Of a DNA stretch of 64,000 bases, positions 9,181-19,636 are shown one piece after another. The stretch lies in NCBI GenBank assembly GCA_018261905.1, contig JAGTRU010000023.1, positions 1 through 64,000 of the forward strand, given 5' to 3'. Made by a program: the position numbers and the translations under genes. The notes beneath the pieces were generated by a model that saw nothing but the letters and a program-made list of their open reading frames with translations, was not told the DNA's origin and did no database searches. The stretch comes from Pseudomonadota bacterium. Lineage in GTDB: Bacteria > Pseudomonadota > Gammaproteobacteria > Burkholderiales > Rhodocyclaceae. Position 1 is the stretch's first letter. Each line of letters begins with the position of its first letter.

Positions 9181-11013
9181 TTAATGTTCAACGATAGCTT
9201 TGACTGATGCCGCGAGATCAATCAGGGCCTGGTTCGGGGCCTTTTCGGCATGCGGATTTTGGGCGGCCATCAGTGTTTTGAACGCCTTGAGCAGGCGTGC
9301 CGCAAGAGCGGCCTGGCCGGGCGCTGCGTGCCTGGCCAGGAGCAGGGTCTGGATGGCGGGGTTATCGAGATTGACATACAGCCGCTGGTCGTATTCAGCA
9401 TCGATTTTTGCCGTGAATTGGCGGGCCAGGCGCAGGGCGGATTGCGAAATCTGCTTGTCGCTGGCGTCGGCTTCGAGACGGCGTTTGAGTTCGCTGTCGC
9501 GATCCGGCACGACGACCAGCGGCAATTCCTCGGGGTGAAAGCGCGCCGCAATGAGCTTTTCGCCGTCCGCCAGATGCTCTTCCAGCCAGGCCTGCTGCGC
9601 CGTCGGCAGTTCGGCCAGGGTGAACAACTGGCGATTGCCCTGCTCCGTACCGAGCTCGGTCAGGCGGACACCCTTGGTCTGCGCCCAGCGCCGCAAAAAG
9701 GGAACGACCGCATAACGATGCCCGTGAGCGACCGGCACCCCCATGATCCGGAAAAGCATTTCCTCGAAACCCTGGCGGTTTTCAAAAATGACGTGCAGGC
9801 TGCCGCGCGAGAGAATTTCCCGGACCGGCAGGTCGCCCCGCGAGCTGGGAATGCGCACGCAATCCATGATCAGCAGGAACAGACGTTCGTCGCACAAGGC
9901 GGCGCCGAGCAGGGCTTCGTTATGGCGGGCGAGAATGCGGCGCCAGGCTTCGGGCTGGCTACGGCTGATTTCCGCCAGGCCTTCAATGACCGCTTCGCTG
10001 ATGGCGCGCTGAGTCGCCCGGTAGTGGTCGTCGCGCTGCAAATCCTCGCGACTGGCCGTGGGTGTCAGTTGTGATGATTCGATGACGCCGCCGATGAAGC
10101 CGGCCCATGAGGGCAGCAGGTCGCGGGCATCGTCATCCAGCAGCATGCCGCGCACGAAGACCGAAAGATTGCGATTGTCGCTGGTGCCATAGCTGCCGCC
10201 ATCCTGTACCCAGAGAAGACCGGCTGCAGTGCAGTGCAGGCCGGGGTGCAGCGCCAGGGTGCAGATGGGTTCGAAGTTCTTTTCGAAGCGTGCCGCGAAC
10301 GCCAAATTGCGCCGCCGCTCGAGCACGGGATGCAGCCTCGCCGCGTCGTTTTGCCGCCAGGGAGGCGGTTCGGGATTGAGCGCCTCGGCGTTGCCGGCAA
10401 TGTAGATGGGCTCCTTGAGCAACAGGCAGTAATGACCAAGAATTTCCTGCAGCCGCTTGCTGTTGGCCAGCGACTGGAAGTCACTCTGCAATTCGAGGAT
10501 GATTTCCGTGCCGACAGGCCGGGCCGCAATGGGGATCACCGAATACTGCTCGGCGTTGGTCGAGCTGTAACTATGGCCTAGCCCGGGATCGCGGTAAGAC
10601 GTCGTATTGACGGTGACCCGTTTGGCCAGCACGAAGGCCGAGAGAAAGCCGAGGCCGAACATGCCGATCAGTCCGCTGTTGTCGTGCCCGGTCTGGCGCA
10701 GGTTGCGCGTATAGCCGACGCCGACCGTGGCCAGGTAGGCATGGATTTCCGGTTCGGTCAGGCCGGCGCCGGTATCCGTAATGCGCAAAACGTTTTCGGC
10801 GCGATCAAAGCCGACGTCGATTCTGGCCGGGGCGTTCCAATCCGGCTGCTCGATCCGGCGGCGAATGATCGAGTCATGCGCGTTTTGCACCAGTTCGCGC
10901 AAGGCGACCATCGGTGTCGAGTACAAGTGTTTGCTCAGAACGGACATCAGGCCGGGCAGGTCGACGTCGGTGCGGTGAAGACCCGCGATTTGCGGAAGTG
11001 CCTGAGGAGAGTT
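9181..11013 (-). CDS. HSP90-family (GHKL) ATPase protein
   Basis: HSP90-like N-domain: SKHLYSTPMVALRELVQNAHDSIIRRR, ITDTGAGLTEPEIHAYL, GLIGMFGLGFLSAFVLAKRVTV. Start taken at MNSPQALPQ. Confidence 0.85.
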   Translation of the reverse strand, partial: NSPQALPQIAGLHRTDVDLPGLMSVLSKHLYSTPMVALRELVQNAHDSIIRRRIEQPDWNAPARIDVGFDRAENVLRITDTGAGLTEPEIHAYLATVGVGYTRNLRQTGHDNSGLIGMFGLGFLSAFVLAKRVTVNTTSYRDPGLGHSYSSTNAEQYSVIPIAARPVGTEIILELQSDFQSLANSKRLQEILGHYCLLLKEPIYIAGNAEALNPEPPPWRQNDAARLHPVLERRRNLAFAARFEKNFEPICTLALHPGLHCTAAGLLWVQDGGSYGTSDNRNLSVFVRGMLLDDDARDLLPSWAGFIGGVIESSQLTPTASREDLQRDDHYRATQRAISEAVIEGLAEISRSQPEAWRRILARHNEALLGAALCDERLFLLIMDCVRIPSSRGDLPVREILSRGSLHVIFENRQGFEEMLFRIMGVPVAHGHRYAVVPFLRRWAQTKGVRLTELGTEQGNRQLFTLAELPTAQQAWLEEHLADGEKLIAARFHPEELPLVVVPDRDSELKRRLEADASDKQISQSALRLARQFTAKIDAEYDQRLYVNLDNPAIQTLLLARHAAPGQAALAARLLKAFKTLMAAQNPHAEKAPNQALIDLAASVKAIVEH

Positions 11014-11185
11014 CATAGAGTCGCTCGCGAATAGGATATTGGCATTATCGCCGAGCAAGCGATTCAGGTCGACTTCCCGGAAAAGTCAAGGCCCACCGTT
11101 GAAATGACGAAACCCAGAAGGGTCTGCGAAATCAACGTCATGTGCGAGATTTTCGCGCCCCACCCAAGGCATCGCCAGGCGGCGC

Positions 11186-12310
11186 TTAAACCTGCGTCTG
11201 CGTCACCGATTTCCTGAAGCGGAACAGCGCGATATTGAAGAAGCAGGCGCCAACCGCCGTCATGGCCAGAAGATCCTGCCAGATGATGGCGAAGCCCGCC
11301 CCCCGGTAGAGGATGCCCTGGGCGAGACGGACGAAATAGGTGGTGGGCGCGGCGAGCATGATGTTCTGGACGATGGCCGGCATGCTTTCGCGCGGCGTGA
11401 TGCCGCCGGAAAGCATGAGCAGCGGAATGATGCAGAGAATGATCAACAGTCCGAGCTGCGGCATCGAGCGGGCCACCGTGCCGAGGAAGATGCCGATCGA
11501 GGCGGCGGCGAACAGGTAGCAGGCGGCCGCCGCCAGGAATAGCGGCACCGAGCCGGCAATCGGCACTTTCAGCACCTGCTGCACCATCACGGTCAGCGCG
11601 AAAGTCACGCCGAGCAGCACCACCAGGCCGTTGGCCCAGACCTTGGCGAGCATGATTTCAAGCGGACTCAGGGGCATCACCAGCAGGTGCTCGATGGTGC
11701 CGTGCTCGCGCTCGCGGATGAAGGCGGCGCCGACCAGGATGATGGTCAGCATGGTGACGTTGTTGATCACTTCCATGACGCCGCCGAACCACACGCCGGT
11801 CAAATTTGGATTGAAGCGCACGCGGGTCGTCAGGGTGATCGGCGTGGCGCTGCTGGCGCGCGTGCCGCTCAGGTATTCGCCGACCTCGCCGAGCGCGATG
11901 CTCTTGATGTAGGTGGCGCCGATGAAGGCCTGGCTCATGATCGTCGCGTCGATGTTGAGCTGCATTTCCGGCGTCCGCCCGGCCTGCACGTCGTGCTGGA
12001 ACTTGGCCGGGATCACCAGGGTGAAGTTGTAGCGCCCGGAATCCATGCCCTGGTCGAGTTCGCTCAGCGTCGTCTGGGCCGGCGCGCGGAAATACGGTGG
12101 GTAGAAGGCGCCGACGATGCGCCGCGACAGGGGCGACTGGTCCTCGTCGACGACGGCGATCGGCGCATTGCGCAACTCCTGCGAAGCGCCCGTCGCCGCC
12201 GTGTAGATGGCGCCCGAGAAGGCCCAACAGATGAGCACCAGCAGCACCTTGTCGGCGCCCAGGCTTTTCAGTTCCTTGAGACCCAGCCGGTAGATATTGG
12301 AGAGGTGCAT
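11186..12310 (-). CDS. ABC-2 type transporter permease (YhhJ-like), module A
   Basis: NIYRLGLKELKSL N-terminus, REREHGTIEHLLVMPLSPLEIMLAKVWANG motif; last gene of a HlyD-ABC-permease set. Confidence 0.85.
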   Translation of the reverse strand: MHLSNIYRLGLKELKSLGADKVLLVLICWAFSGAIYTAATGASQELRNAPIAVVDEDQSPLSRRIVGAFYPPYFRAPAQTTLSELDQGMDSGRYNFTLVIPAKFQHDVQAGRTPEMQLNIDATIMSQAFIGATYIKSIALGEVGEYLSGTRASSATPITLTTRVRFNPNLTGVWFGGVMEVINNVTMLTIILVGAAFIREREHGTIEHLLVMPLSPLEIMLAKVWANGLVVLLGVTFALTVMVQQVLKVPIAGSVPLFLAAAACYLFAAASIGIFLGTVARSMPQLGLLIILCIIPLLMLSGGITPRESMPAIVQNIMLAAPTTYFVRLAQGILYRGAGFAIIWQDLLAMTAVGACFFNIALFRFRKSVTQTQV

Positions 12311-12311
12311 G

Positions 12312-15080
12312 CTATTTCTCCTGTTTCCTGAGCAGCGCCACGGAGAGCAGCGTCAGCACCGGAATGAAGGCGGCCAGCGCAAGAAATTGCGGGATCAGGT
12401 CGGCAAAGCCGAGGGCCTTGGTAAAGGTGCCGCGACTGATGATCAGGAAATAGCTGGCCGGGAAGCACTGGCCGATCCAGTAGCTGGCCCCCTCGAGCGC
12501 GGCGACCGGCGTGGTCAGTCCGGAAAAGCTCACGGTCGGCAGGATGGTCAGGATCGCCGTGCCGAACAGCGCGGCGATCTGCGTGCTGGTGAAGGTCGAA
12601 ATGAGCAGGCCGATGCCGGTCGTCGCGATGACGTAGAGCACGGCACCGAGACTCAGCGCGAGCAGGCTGCCCTTGATCGGCACCTGGAAAATCACCTGCG
12701 ACTGGATGAGCAGCAGCACGAAACTGATCAGCGCCACGACGATGTACGGCAACTGCTTGCCGAGCAGGAATTCGAGGCGCGACACCGGTGTCACGTAAAG
12801 ATTGGTGATCGAGCCGAGTTCCTTCTCGCGCACGACGCCGAGCGCCATCAGGATGGCCGGGATGAAGATCAGCAGGATGGGAATCACCGCCGGCACCATG
12901 GCGTAGATGCTCTTGAAATCCTGGTTGTAGCGGTAGCGCGAGACGATATTGACCGGATAGCCGGTACTGACGCCCGTCTTCTCGAGCACCAGCTGCTGCA
13001 CATAGGCGAGATGCAGGCCCTGGACGTAACCGCGCACGGTTTCGCCGCGGTAGGGCATGGCGCCATCGACCCAGACGCCAATTTCCGGCCAGTGCCCGCG
13101 GCGCAGGTCGCGCCCGAAATTGGCCGGGATATCGACGGCCAGCGACAATTCACCGGTCTGCATGCGCCGCTCGAGTTCGGCGTCGTCGGCAATCGGCGGC
13201 TGTTCGATGAAATAGCGCGAACCGGCAATGTTCTGGATATAGGCCCGGCTCTCCGGCGACTGGTCACGGTCGAGCACGCCGAAGCGCAGGCCCTCGACGT
13301 CAAGCGAGATGCCATAGCCGAGCACGAACATCAGCAGCACCGAGCCGAGCAGCGCGAAAGTCAGGCGGATCGGGTCGCGGCGCAGTTCCAGCGCCTCGCG
13401 GTAGGCGTAGCCGAGCAGGCGGCGCAGACTGAAGGCCGAAGGCGGCGCGACCGGCCGGCTGTCGGCTTCCGGCGCGGCCGCGGCCGGCGCCGCGTCGGGC
13501 TGGGCGGCAACGACGCCGGTCGCCTCTTCGAGGTAGCTGATGAAAGCGGCTTCCAGCGTCTTTTCGCCGCGCGCCGCGCACAGCCCGGCCGGCGTGTCGC
13601 TGGCCAGCACCTTGCCGGCGTGCATCAGCGAAATGCGGTCGCAGCGCTCGGCCTCGTTCATGAAATGCGTCGAAATGAAAATGGTCACGCCCTGCTGGCG
13701 CGACAGTTCGACCAGCAGCTCCCAGAACTCGTCGCGGGCGATCGGATCGACGCCCGAGGTCGGCTCGTCGAGGATCAGCAGTTTCGGTTCGTGGACCACG
13801 GCGACGGCCAGTGACAGCCGCTGGCGGATGCCCAGCGGCAATTCGGCGGCGGCCTGGCCGGCGTAGGGTTCGAGCCCGAAACGCGCCATCAGCTCGGCGA
13901 TGCGCGGCCCGCGCCGGTCGTCCGGCAGGTGGAACAGGCGGGCATGCAGGTCGAGATTGGCGAGCACCGTCAGTTCGCCGTACAACGAAAAGGATTGCGA
14001 CATGTAGCCGACCTGCTTGCGCGTTTCCAGATCGCTGGCGTTGACCGTCTTGCCGAACAGCTTGGCCGTACCCTCGCTGGGCGGCAGCAGGCCGGTCAGC
14101 ATTTTCATCGTGGTCGTCTTGCCACAGCCGTTGGAGCCGAGGAAGCCGAAGATTTCGCCGGCCTCGATCTGGAAGCTGACATGGTCGACCGCCGTGAAAT
14201 CGCCGAAACGCTGGACCAGGCCCTCGGCTTCGATGGCGAAACCGGTGCCGTCACCGCTGCGCGGCGGGATGACCAGCTCGTGATGCGTCTGCCGCCGCTC
14301 TTCCGGCAGCAACTGGATGAAGGCCGCGTCGAGCGTCGTCTGCCCGGTTTGCGCACGCAGCTCGGCCGGCGCGCCGGAGCCGATCACCTTGCCGGCATCC
14401 ATCGCGACCAGCCAGTCGAAACGCTCGGCCTCTTCCATGTAGGCGGTGGCGACCAGCACGCTCATGCCCGGCCGGCGGGCGCGAATGGAATCGATCAGTT
14501 CCCAGAACTGGCGGCGCGACAGCGGATCGACGCCGGTTGTCGGCTCGTCGAGGATGAGCAGGTCGGGATCGTGGATCAAGGCGCAGCACAGGCCGAGCTT
14601 CTGTTTCATGCCGCCCGAGAGCTTGGCCGCCGGCCGCCCGCTGAACGGCGTCAGGCCGGTGCTGGCCAGCAGTTCGGCGATGCGCCGCTGACGCTCGCTT
14701 TTGCCCTGACCGAACAGGCGGCCGAAGAAATCGACGTTCTCGAACACGGATAGCGTCGGGTAGAGATTCTTGCCCAGACCCTGCGGCATGTAGGCGATGC
14801 GCGGCTGCACCGCGGCCCGGAAATGCCGCTCGCCGATGTCGCCGCCGAGCACCTCGACCTTGCCCGCCTGGATCTGCCGCGCCCCGGAAACCAGCGCCAG
14901 CAGCGAGGACTTGCCGACGCCGTCCGGCCCGATCAGGCCGACCATGCAGCCGGCCGGCAGTGCGATATCGATATTTTCCAGCGCCACCGCCGCGCCGTAA
15001 CGCTGGCTGACGCCGCTCAGGCGGGCGACCGGCGGCCGCTTCTCGGGGCCGGAAGTCACTGGCGTTTCCGGGCCGGACAT
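12312..15080 (-). CDS. RbbA-like ABC transporter: two fused ATPase domains plus ABC-2 permease, module A
   Basis: Two Walker A motifs ([18 protein letters not shown]), two Walker B motifs, C-terminal ABC-2 membrane domain; 922 aa. Confidence 0.9.
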   Translation of the reverse strand: MSGPETPVTSGPEKRPPVARLSGVSQRYGAAVALENIDIALPAGCMVGLIGPDGVGKSSLLALVSGARQIQAGKVEVLGGDIGERHFRAAVQPRIAYMPQGLGKNLYPTLSVFENVDFFGRLFGQGKSERQRRIAELLASTGLTPFSGRPAAKLSGGMKQKLGLCCALIHDPDLLILDEPTTGVDPLSRRQFWELIDSIRARRPGMSVLVATAYMEEAERFDWLVAMDAGKVIGSGAPAELRAQTGQTTLDAAFIQLLPEERRQTHHELVIPPRSGDGTGFAIEAEGLVQRFGDFTAVDHVSFQIEAGEIFGFLGSNGCGKTTTMKMLTGLLPPSEGTAKLFGKTVNASDLETRKQVGYMSQSFSLYGELTVLANLDLHARLFHLPDDRRGPRIAELMARFGLEPYAGQAAAELPLGIRQRLSLAVAVVHEPKLLILDEPTSGVDPIARDEFWELLVELSRQQGVTIFISTHFMNEAERCDRISLMHAGKVLASDTPAGLCAARGEKTLEAAFISYLEEATGVVAAQPDAAPAAAAPEADSRPVAPPSAFSLRRLLGYAYREALELRRDPIRLTFALLGSVLLMFVLGYGISLDVEGLRFGVLDRDQSPESRAYIQNIAGSRYFIEQPPIADDAELERRMQTGELSLAVDIPANFGRDLRRGHWPEIGVWVDGAMPYRGETVRGYVQGLHLAYVQQLVLEKTGVSTGYPVNIVSRYRYNQDFKSIYAMVPAVIPILLIFIPAILMALGVVREKELGSITNLYVTPVSRLEFLLGKQLPYIVVALISFVLLLIQSQVIFQVPIKGSLLALSLGAVLYVIATTGIGLLISTFTSTQIAALFGTAILTILPTVSFSGLTTPVAALEGASYWIGQCFPASYFLIISRGTFTKALGFADLIPQFLALAAFIPVLTLLSVALLRKQEK

Positions 15081-15086
15081 CGCGGA

Positions 15087-16073
15087 CTACTTTCCGTCGA
15101 TCAGCACATCGGCCGGCCAGGGCGTCGCCGCGTCGAGCCGGACATAGGCGATGCCGGGCATGCCGGCCTTGGCCAGATCGCGATGGGCGGTGAGCCAGGC
15201 CGCATCGGCCTTGATCTTCAGGCGGAACATGAGTTTTTCGCGCTCCGTCCGCGTTTCCACCTCGCGCGGCGTGAACTGGGCCTTGGCCGCGACGAAGCTG
15301 ACGGTCGCCGGAATCGGCTGGCCGGGCAAGGCATCGAGCAGGATGCGTGCGGCGCTGCCGACGGCCACCTGACCAGCCTTCTCGGTCGGCAGGTAGATGG
15401 TCATGTACATTTCGCTCAGATCGAGCAGGGTCAGCGCCTTGCCGCCGGCCGCCAGCACTTCGCCGGGTTCGGCCAGGCGGTAGAGGACGCGGCCCTTGAT
15501 CGGCGCCTTGAGCGCCGCATCGTCGATATTGACCTGCAGGCTCTCGGCCTTGGCGACGGCTGCAGCCACCGCCGCATCGGCCTCGGCCACCCGGCTCTGC
15601 GCCTGGGAAAGCCCGGCCCGGGCACCCTGCACGCCGGTCACATCCTTGTCCAGCGTGGCACTGGAAACGAAACCGCGCGCCACCAGTTCCTTCGAGCGTT
15701 GCAGGGTCTTGCCGGCGAGCCTCGCGTCGCTGGCCGATTTCTGCACCCCGGCGCGGCTTTCATTGACCGCCTGGCGGGCCTGATGCGCCTGCGCCTCGGC
15801 GGCGCGCAACTGCGCCTGCTGGTCGGCGACATCGATGCGCCCGACGATGCTGCCGGCCTCGACGAAATCGCCTTCACGCGGCAGCAATTGGCTGAGGCGT
15901 CCGGCAATCTTGGTCGCAACATCGACTTCGATGGATTCCAGGCGACCGTTGCCGACCGCCAGACCGGGCGGCAGACCGGCCGGCCGCTGGACATAGAGAT
16001 AAACCCCGCCGCCCACGGCGAGCACCAGCAACAGCCCGGAAATCAACACCCGGCGAAGACGTACGCTGTCCAT
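15087..16073 (-). CDS. HlyD-family periplasmic adaptor (YhiI-like), module A
   Basis: N-terminal TM, GNGRLESIEVDVATKIAGRLSQLLPREGDFVEAG biotinyl-lipoyl-like segment, coiled-coil. Confidence 0.85.
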   Translation of the reverse strand: MDSVRLRRVLISGLLLVLAVGGGVYLYVQRPAGLPPGLAVGNGRLESIEVDVATKIAGRLSQLLPREGDFVEAGSIVGRIDVADQQAQLRAAEAQAHQARQAVNESRAGVQKSASDARLAGKTLQRSKELVARGFVSSATLDKDVTGVQGARAGLSQAQSRVAEADAAVAAAVAKAESLQVNIDDAALKAPIKGRVLYRLAEPGEVLAAGGKALTLLDLSEMYMTIYLPTEKAGQVAVGSAARILLDALPGQPIPATVSFVAAKAQFTPREVETRTEREKLMFRLKIKADAAWLTAHRDLAKAGMPGIAYVRLDAATPWPADVLIDGK

Positions 16074-16274
16074 GAGACACTCCAATCTTTACTGACCAAT
16101 AGGTCATTAAGCGCCTTGATTATAGGCCCGGGAAGCCCACAGGGGTTGCCTTAAGTCAAATTTCCATCGCGCCGGCGCGGCTCGGATACGCGCCCAGCGC
16201 AGAAGCCTGCTCGACTTCCTCCTCGATCAACTCCCTGCGGTTATCCAGGCTCACAGTGTCATAGCAGACACGAC

Positions 16275-17210
16275 TCAAGATGACATAGGCATTGCCCGTT
16301 CCGTTGCCCCCTGGGCCTGAGCGCCGAAGTTTGTCATCGCAAACTCGATGAAGCTTCGTAGTTTGGGTGTCATCCGGCGGTCAGGGGCATAAACGATGTG
16401 CATGGGCCGCGTCGGTGCGCTGTATTCGGGCAACAGGGTCACCAACTGTCCGGAAGCGAGATAGGGTTCAACGATTTCCGCCGGTTGCAGCAACACGCCT
16501 ACGCCCGAGACTGCCGCGGCCATCAAGGCTTCGCCGCTATCCACCATCAAGCGGCCGTTTACCGGGACAGTCACCGCCCCCTCCGGTCCGATCAGTGTCC
16601 AGCGCTTGCTCAACTCGGGATGCAGGAACCCCAGGCACTCCTGGTGTGAAAGATCCTGTGGCGAATTGATCGCCCCTCGCGCCGCCAAATAACCGGGTGC
16701 GGCACACAGGATCAAGCGATAGGGCGCCAGCGGCCGGGCAATCAAACCACTATCCGTCAATTCGCCGATGCGGAAAACCAGGTCATAGCCTTCGTCGATG
16801 GCATCGACCAGCCGATTGGACATGGACAATTCCAGCGTCACCTCGGGATACGCCTTCAGATATTCGGGCAGCCTGGGTGAGAGGGCATGGATGCCAAAAG
16901 TCACCGGGGCGTTGATGCGCAAGCGACCGCGTGGAGTCGCCCGGGTTTCCGCCGCCAGGCTTTCCGCGGCATCGACATCGGCCAGAATGCCCTTCGCCCG
17001 CTCATAGAACTCACGGCCGATGTCAGTCAGGTGTTGCCGGCGGGTGGTGCGATTGAGCAGGCGAACCCCCAAATGCTGCTCCAGCATCTGCACATGTTTG
17101 CCGACCAGTTGGGAGGACATTTCGAGAGCGTTCCCTGCCGCCGAAAACGATCCCAATTCGACCGCCTTGGCAAACACCGCCATGCTTAGCAACCTATCCA
17201 TTAAAAACAA
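16275..17210 (-). CDS. LysR-family transcriptional regulator
   Basis: N-terminal HTH (SFSAAGNALEMSSQLVGKHVQMLEQHLGVRLLNRTTRRQHLTDIGREF); divergent from 17309..17935. Confidence 0.9.
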   Translation of the reverse strand: MFLMDRLLSMAVFAKAVELGSFSAAGNALEMSSQLVGKHVQMLEQHLGVRLLNRTTRRQHLTDIGREFYERAKGILADVDAAESLAAETRATPRGRLRINAPVTFGIHALSPRLPEYLKAYPEVTLELSMSNRLVDAIDEGYDLVFRIGELTDSGLIARPLAPYRLILCAAPGYLAARGAINSPQDLSHQECLGFLHPELSKRWTLIGPEGAVTVPVNGRLMVDSGEALMAAAVSGVGVLLQPAEIVEPYLASGQLVTLLPEYSAPTRPMHIVYAPDRRMTPKLRSFIEFAMTNFGAQAQGATERAMPMSS

Positions 17211-17308
17211 TATGTTTCAAGTGATGGCTCATTTCGACAATTTATCTCGCAATCATTCAAGTCGTACATTAGCACCACTTGTTCCACTTGCTCAAAAGGA
17301 GTTACGAA

Positions 17309-17935
17309 ATGAAAGTTGCCATCATCGGTACGGGAAACATGGCCAGCGGTCTGGCGAATACGCTGGCCGGCGCCAAACACGAAGTCACTCTCGGGAGTCG
17401 TGATCCGGGCAAAGCTTCAGCGCTGGCTGAAAAAATCGGATTGGGCGTGCGGGGCGGCGGCATTACGGCAGCCGCCAAGCTGGCAGGGGTCGTGATCCTG
17501 GCCATTCCCTTTGGCGCTGCTGCCGATGCCTTGAAAGAGGCTGGCGATCTTGCCGGCAAGGTCCTGGTCGATATCAGCAACCCGATCAGTGCCGACTATA
17601 AAAGCCTGCTCATCGGCCACACTACGTCTGCAGCCGAAAAAATCCAGGCTCTGGCGCCCAAGGCGAAGGTCGTCAAGGCCTTTAACACCATCTTTGCCCA
17701 GTTGTTGCCGGCCGAGGCCCGCCAGGGCAAGAGCTTGCAGGTTTTCGTGGCCAGTAATGATGAAGCTGCCAAAGCCGAGGTTTCCGCGCTGGCCCAATCG
17801 ATTGGTTTCGATGCGCTCGATGCCGGTCCGTTGAGCAACAGCCGCTTTATTGAACCGATTGGCGAGATGAACATTCACTTTGGCTACTTCCTTGGCAAAG
17901 GCACGGTCGTGGCACCTGCCTGGGTCGCGGTGTAA
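17309..17935 (+). CDS. NADP oxidoreductase, F420-dependent-reductase-like Rossmann protein
   Basis: MKVAIIGTGNMASGLANTLAGAKHEVTLGSRDPGKA; VVILAIPFGA; VKAFNTIFAQLL. Confidence 0.85.
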   Translation: MKVAIIGTGNMASGLANTLAGAKHEVTLGSRDPGKASALAEKIGLGVRGGGITAAAKLAGVVILAIPFGAAADALKEAGDLAGKVLVDISNPISADYKSLLIGHTTSAAEKIQALAPKAKVVKAFNTIFAQLLPAEARQGKSLQVFVASNDEAAKAEVSALAQSIGFDALDAGPLSNSRFIEPIGEMNIHFGYFLGKGTVVAPAWVAV

Positions 17936-18126
17936 AGCGTTCATCAGGATGATGCGACCGGGCCCAGTCCAGGTCGCCTCTTTCCCCTCGAGAATCGCTA
18001 TGGAATTCGGTATTCGTACTGCCATATTTGCACTGTCACTGCTCGTTTTTCCGGGCTTGGTGCTCGCGAATTCTGGGTAAGGATTACACCCAGCAAGCCC
18101 CCATTTCTCAACGCAAGGAGTTAGAT

Positions 18127-18309
18127 ATGCCCGTCGTCCGTGTCACCTGGTTCGAAGGTAAAGATGCCCCCGCCAAGCAAACAGTGGCGGCTGAAATTAC
18201 AGAAAGCATTGTCCGCAATACCGGGACTGACCCGAAGTACATCTACGTCATCTTTGAAGATGTGGCCCCCTCGGATTGGGCGGGGGAAGGCAAACTGTTC
18301 GGTGGCTGA
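18127..18309 (+). CDS. 4-oxalocrotonate tautomerase family protein
   Basis: 60-aa ORF starting MPVVRVTWFEGKDAPAKQTVAAEITESIV, with Pro after Met; RBS-like AAGGAG upstream. Confidence 0.8.
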   Translation: MPVVRVTWFEGKDAPAKQTVAAEITESIVRNTGTDPKYIYVIFEDVAPSDWAGEGKLFGG

Positions 18310-18387
18310 TGCTGGATCGGACCAATCCCGAAATGTGCGGCAGACATATCGCCCCCTGTCCTACGCAGAGCTGCGAAGTGGACAAAG

Positions 18388-19281
18388 TCAATAAAGGCAA
18401 GAGCCGACCGTACTTGCCCTGTTGATAAAGCGGCCCAACTGGTCGGATGGTTCTGTGTCAAGGCGCAGCAGGTAGGTGGTTAGCACCGGCGAACGACCGG
18501 CCAGTGGGAGAGTAATCACATCGGGGTTGCGGCATGCGACGATCTGGCTTTCGCCCCCGAACCCCAAACCGTAACCAGCAGCCACCAAGGTCAGCATCAA
18601 GTCCAGTGTTGACACGTGATCCGCCACGATGGGCTCGGCATCAGCCATCGATAGTACCCGTTTGATCTGCTGCCAAAAGCCTTCACTGATTTCAGGGTGG
18701 TACAGCACCAGTGGATAGCGCAACGCTTCAGCGAGCGAGAGGCGTCGTTTCTCTAGGAGCGGATGGCGTGCGGGTACGACGATCACCAAAGGCTCATCCC
18801 AGATCGCCTCGGCAATGAGGCCTTCGCCCACATCATTGGATTGTGAAAATCCCACGTCATACAAATCACTGTGCAGGCCCTTAATTTGCTGCGAAAGCGG
18901 TATTTCCGATAAACGAATCTCCTCTTCCGGTTCATCCTCGCGGCACCGTTCCAGCAACGTCGATAGTCGTGGGTGGGCGATACCGTCGGACAGGGCGATG
19001 CGCAGGCAGCCGTGGGAACCTGCAGTCGCGGCCCTGACACTGGTTTTTGCCTGGTCGATAGTTGCGAAGATGCGATGAGCTTCCTCCAGCAAGACTTCCC
19101 CCGCCCAGGTCAAGCGCATGCACCTTGTCGTTCGCTCGAACAACTGCACGGCCAAATGGGATTCCAGTTCCTTGATAGCCCGTGACAATGGTGCCGGCTC
19201 AATGTGCAGACGCTCGGCCGCACGGGTTAAGTGTAATTCTTCGGCCACGGCGAGAAAATTGTACAGGTGCCTCAACTCCAT
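18388..19281 (-). CDS. LysR-family transcriptional regulator
   Basis: MELRHLYNFLAVAEELHLTRAAERLHIEPAPLSRAIKELESHLAVQLFERTTRCMRLTWAG N-terminal HTH. Confidence 0.9.
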   Translation of the reverse strand: MELRHLYNFLAVAEELHLTRAAERLHIEPAPLSRAIKELESHLAVQLFERTTRCMRLTWAGEVLLEEAHRIFATIDQAKTSVRAATAGSHGCLRIALSDGIAHPRLSTLLERCREDEPEEEIRLSEIPLSQQIKGLHSDLYDVGFSQSNDVGEGLIAEAIWDEPLVIVVPARHPLLEKRRLSLAEALRYPLVLYHPEISEGFWQQIKRVLSMADAEPIVADHVSTLDLMLTLVAAGYGLGFGGESQIVACRNPDVITLPLAGRSPVLTTYLLRLDTEPSDQLGRFINRASTVGSCLY

Positions 19282-19296
19282 AGAATCGCCTCTAGT

Positions 19297-19518
19297 TCAC
19301 GCCGACACTCTTGTAGAGAAAAGAGATTGCTTTTCCCCCCGGAATTCATTGGCCATCCTGCTAATGAGCGCCATGGAACAGGGCTTCCTTAATCGCGAAG
19401 TAGCGATACGGCGTGGCCTTCGAACTCCCGACGCGCGGTCGATGCTCTTTTTTTGGCAGACTTCCTTCGCAGCCACCACGAAAGCCTCACGTCTGGCCTC
19501 GGTTTTCATTCTTGCCAT
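19297..19518 (-). pseudogene. Truncated, frameshifted copy of a TetR-family regulator N-terminus
   Basis: Reverse strand begins cattgagATGGCAAGAATGAAAACCGAGGCC like the intact TetR at 19986; a 25-nt gap relative to 20076..20100 shifts the frame. Confidence 0.8.
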
Positions 19519-19600
19519 CTCAATGCATCTCCTTCTGTTCTGTCATCCTATGCTCGCCAGGGCCATCATCAACTGAATCTGACTCAATTCGAAACTTATT

Positions 19601-19622
19601 AGTTTCATTATATAATGAAACT
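19601..19622. promoter_or_regulatory. Perfect 22-bp palindrome, candidate TetR-type operator
   Basis: AGTTTCATTATATAATGAAACT equals its reverse complement; flanked by GAAAC (19591) and GTTTC (19628) half-sites. Confidence 0.7.
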
Positions 19623-19636
19623 GCATGGTTTCATTT

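Noticed and set aside
12297-13814. 505-aa plus-strand ORF antisense to the RbbA-like gene (also 14823..16154 +)
   Set aside because: Arg/Gln/His-rich shadow frames opposite a clear double-ATPase ABC gene.
17936-18126. Short ORF with a signal-peptide-like sequence (MEFGIRTAIFALSLLVFPGLVLANSG)
   Set aside because: Only 26 residues after the likely start; could be a truncated gene remnant but is too short to support.
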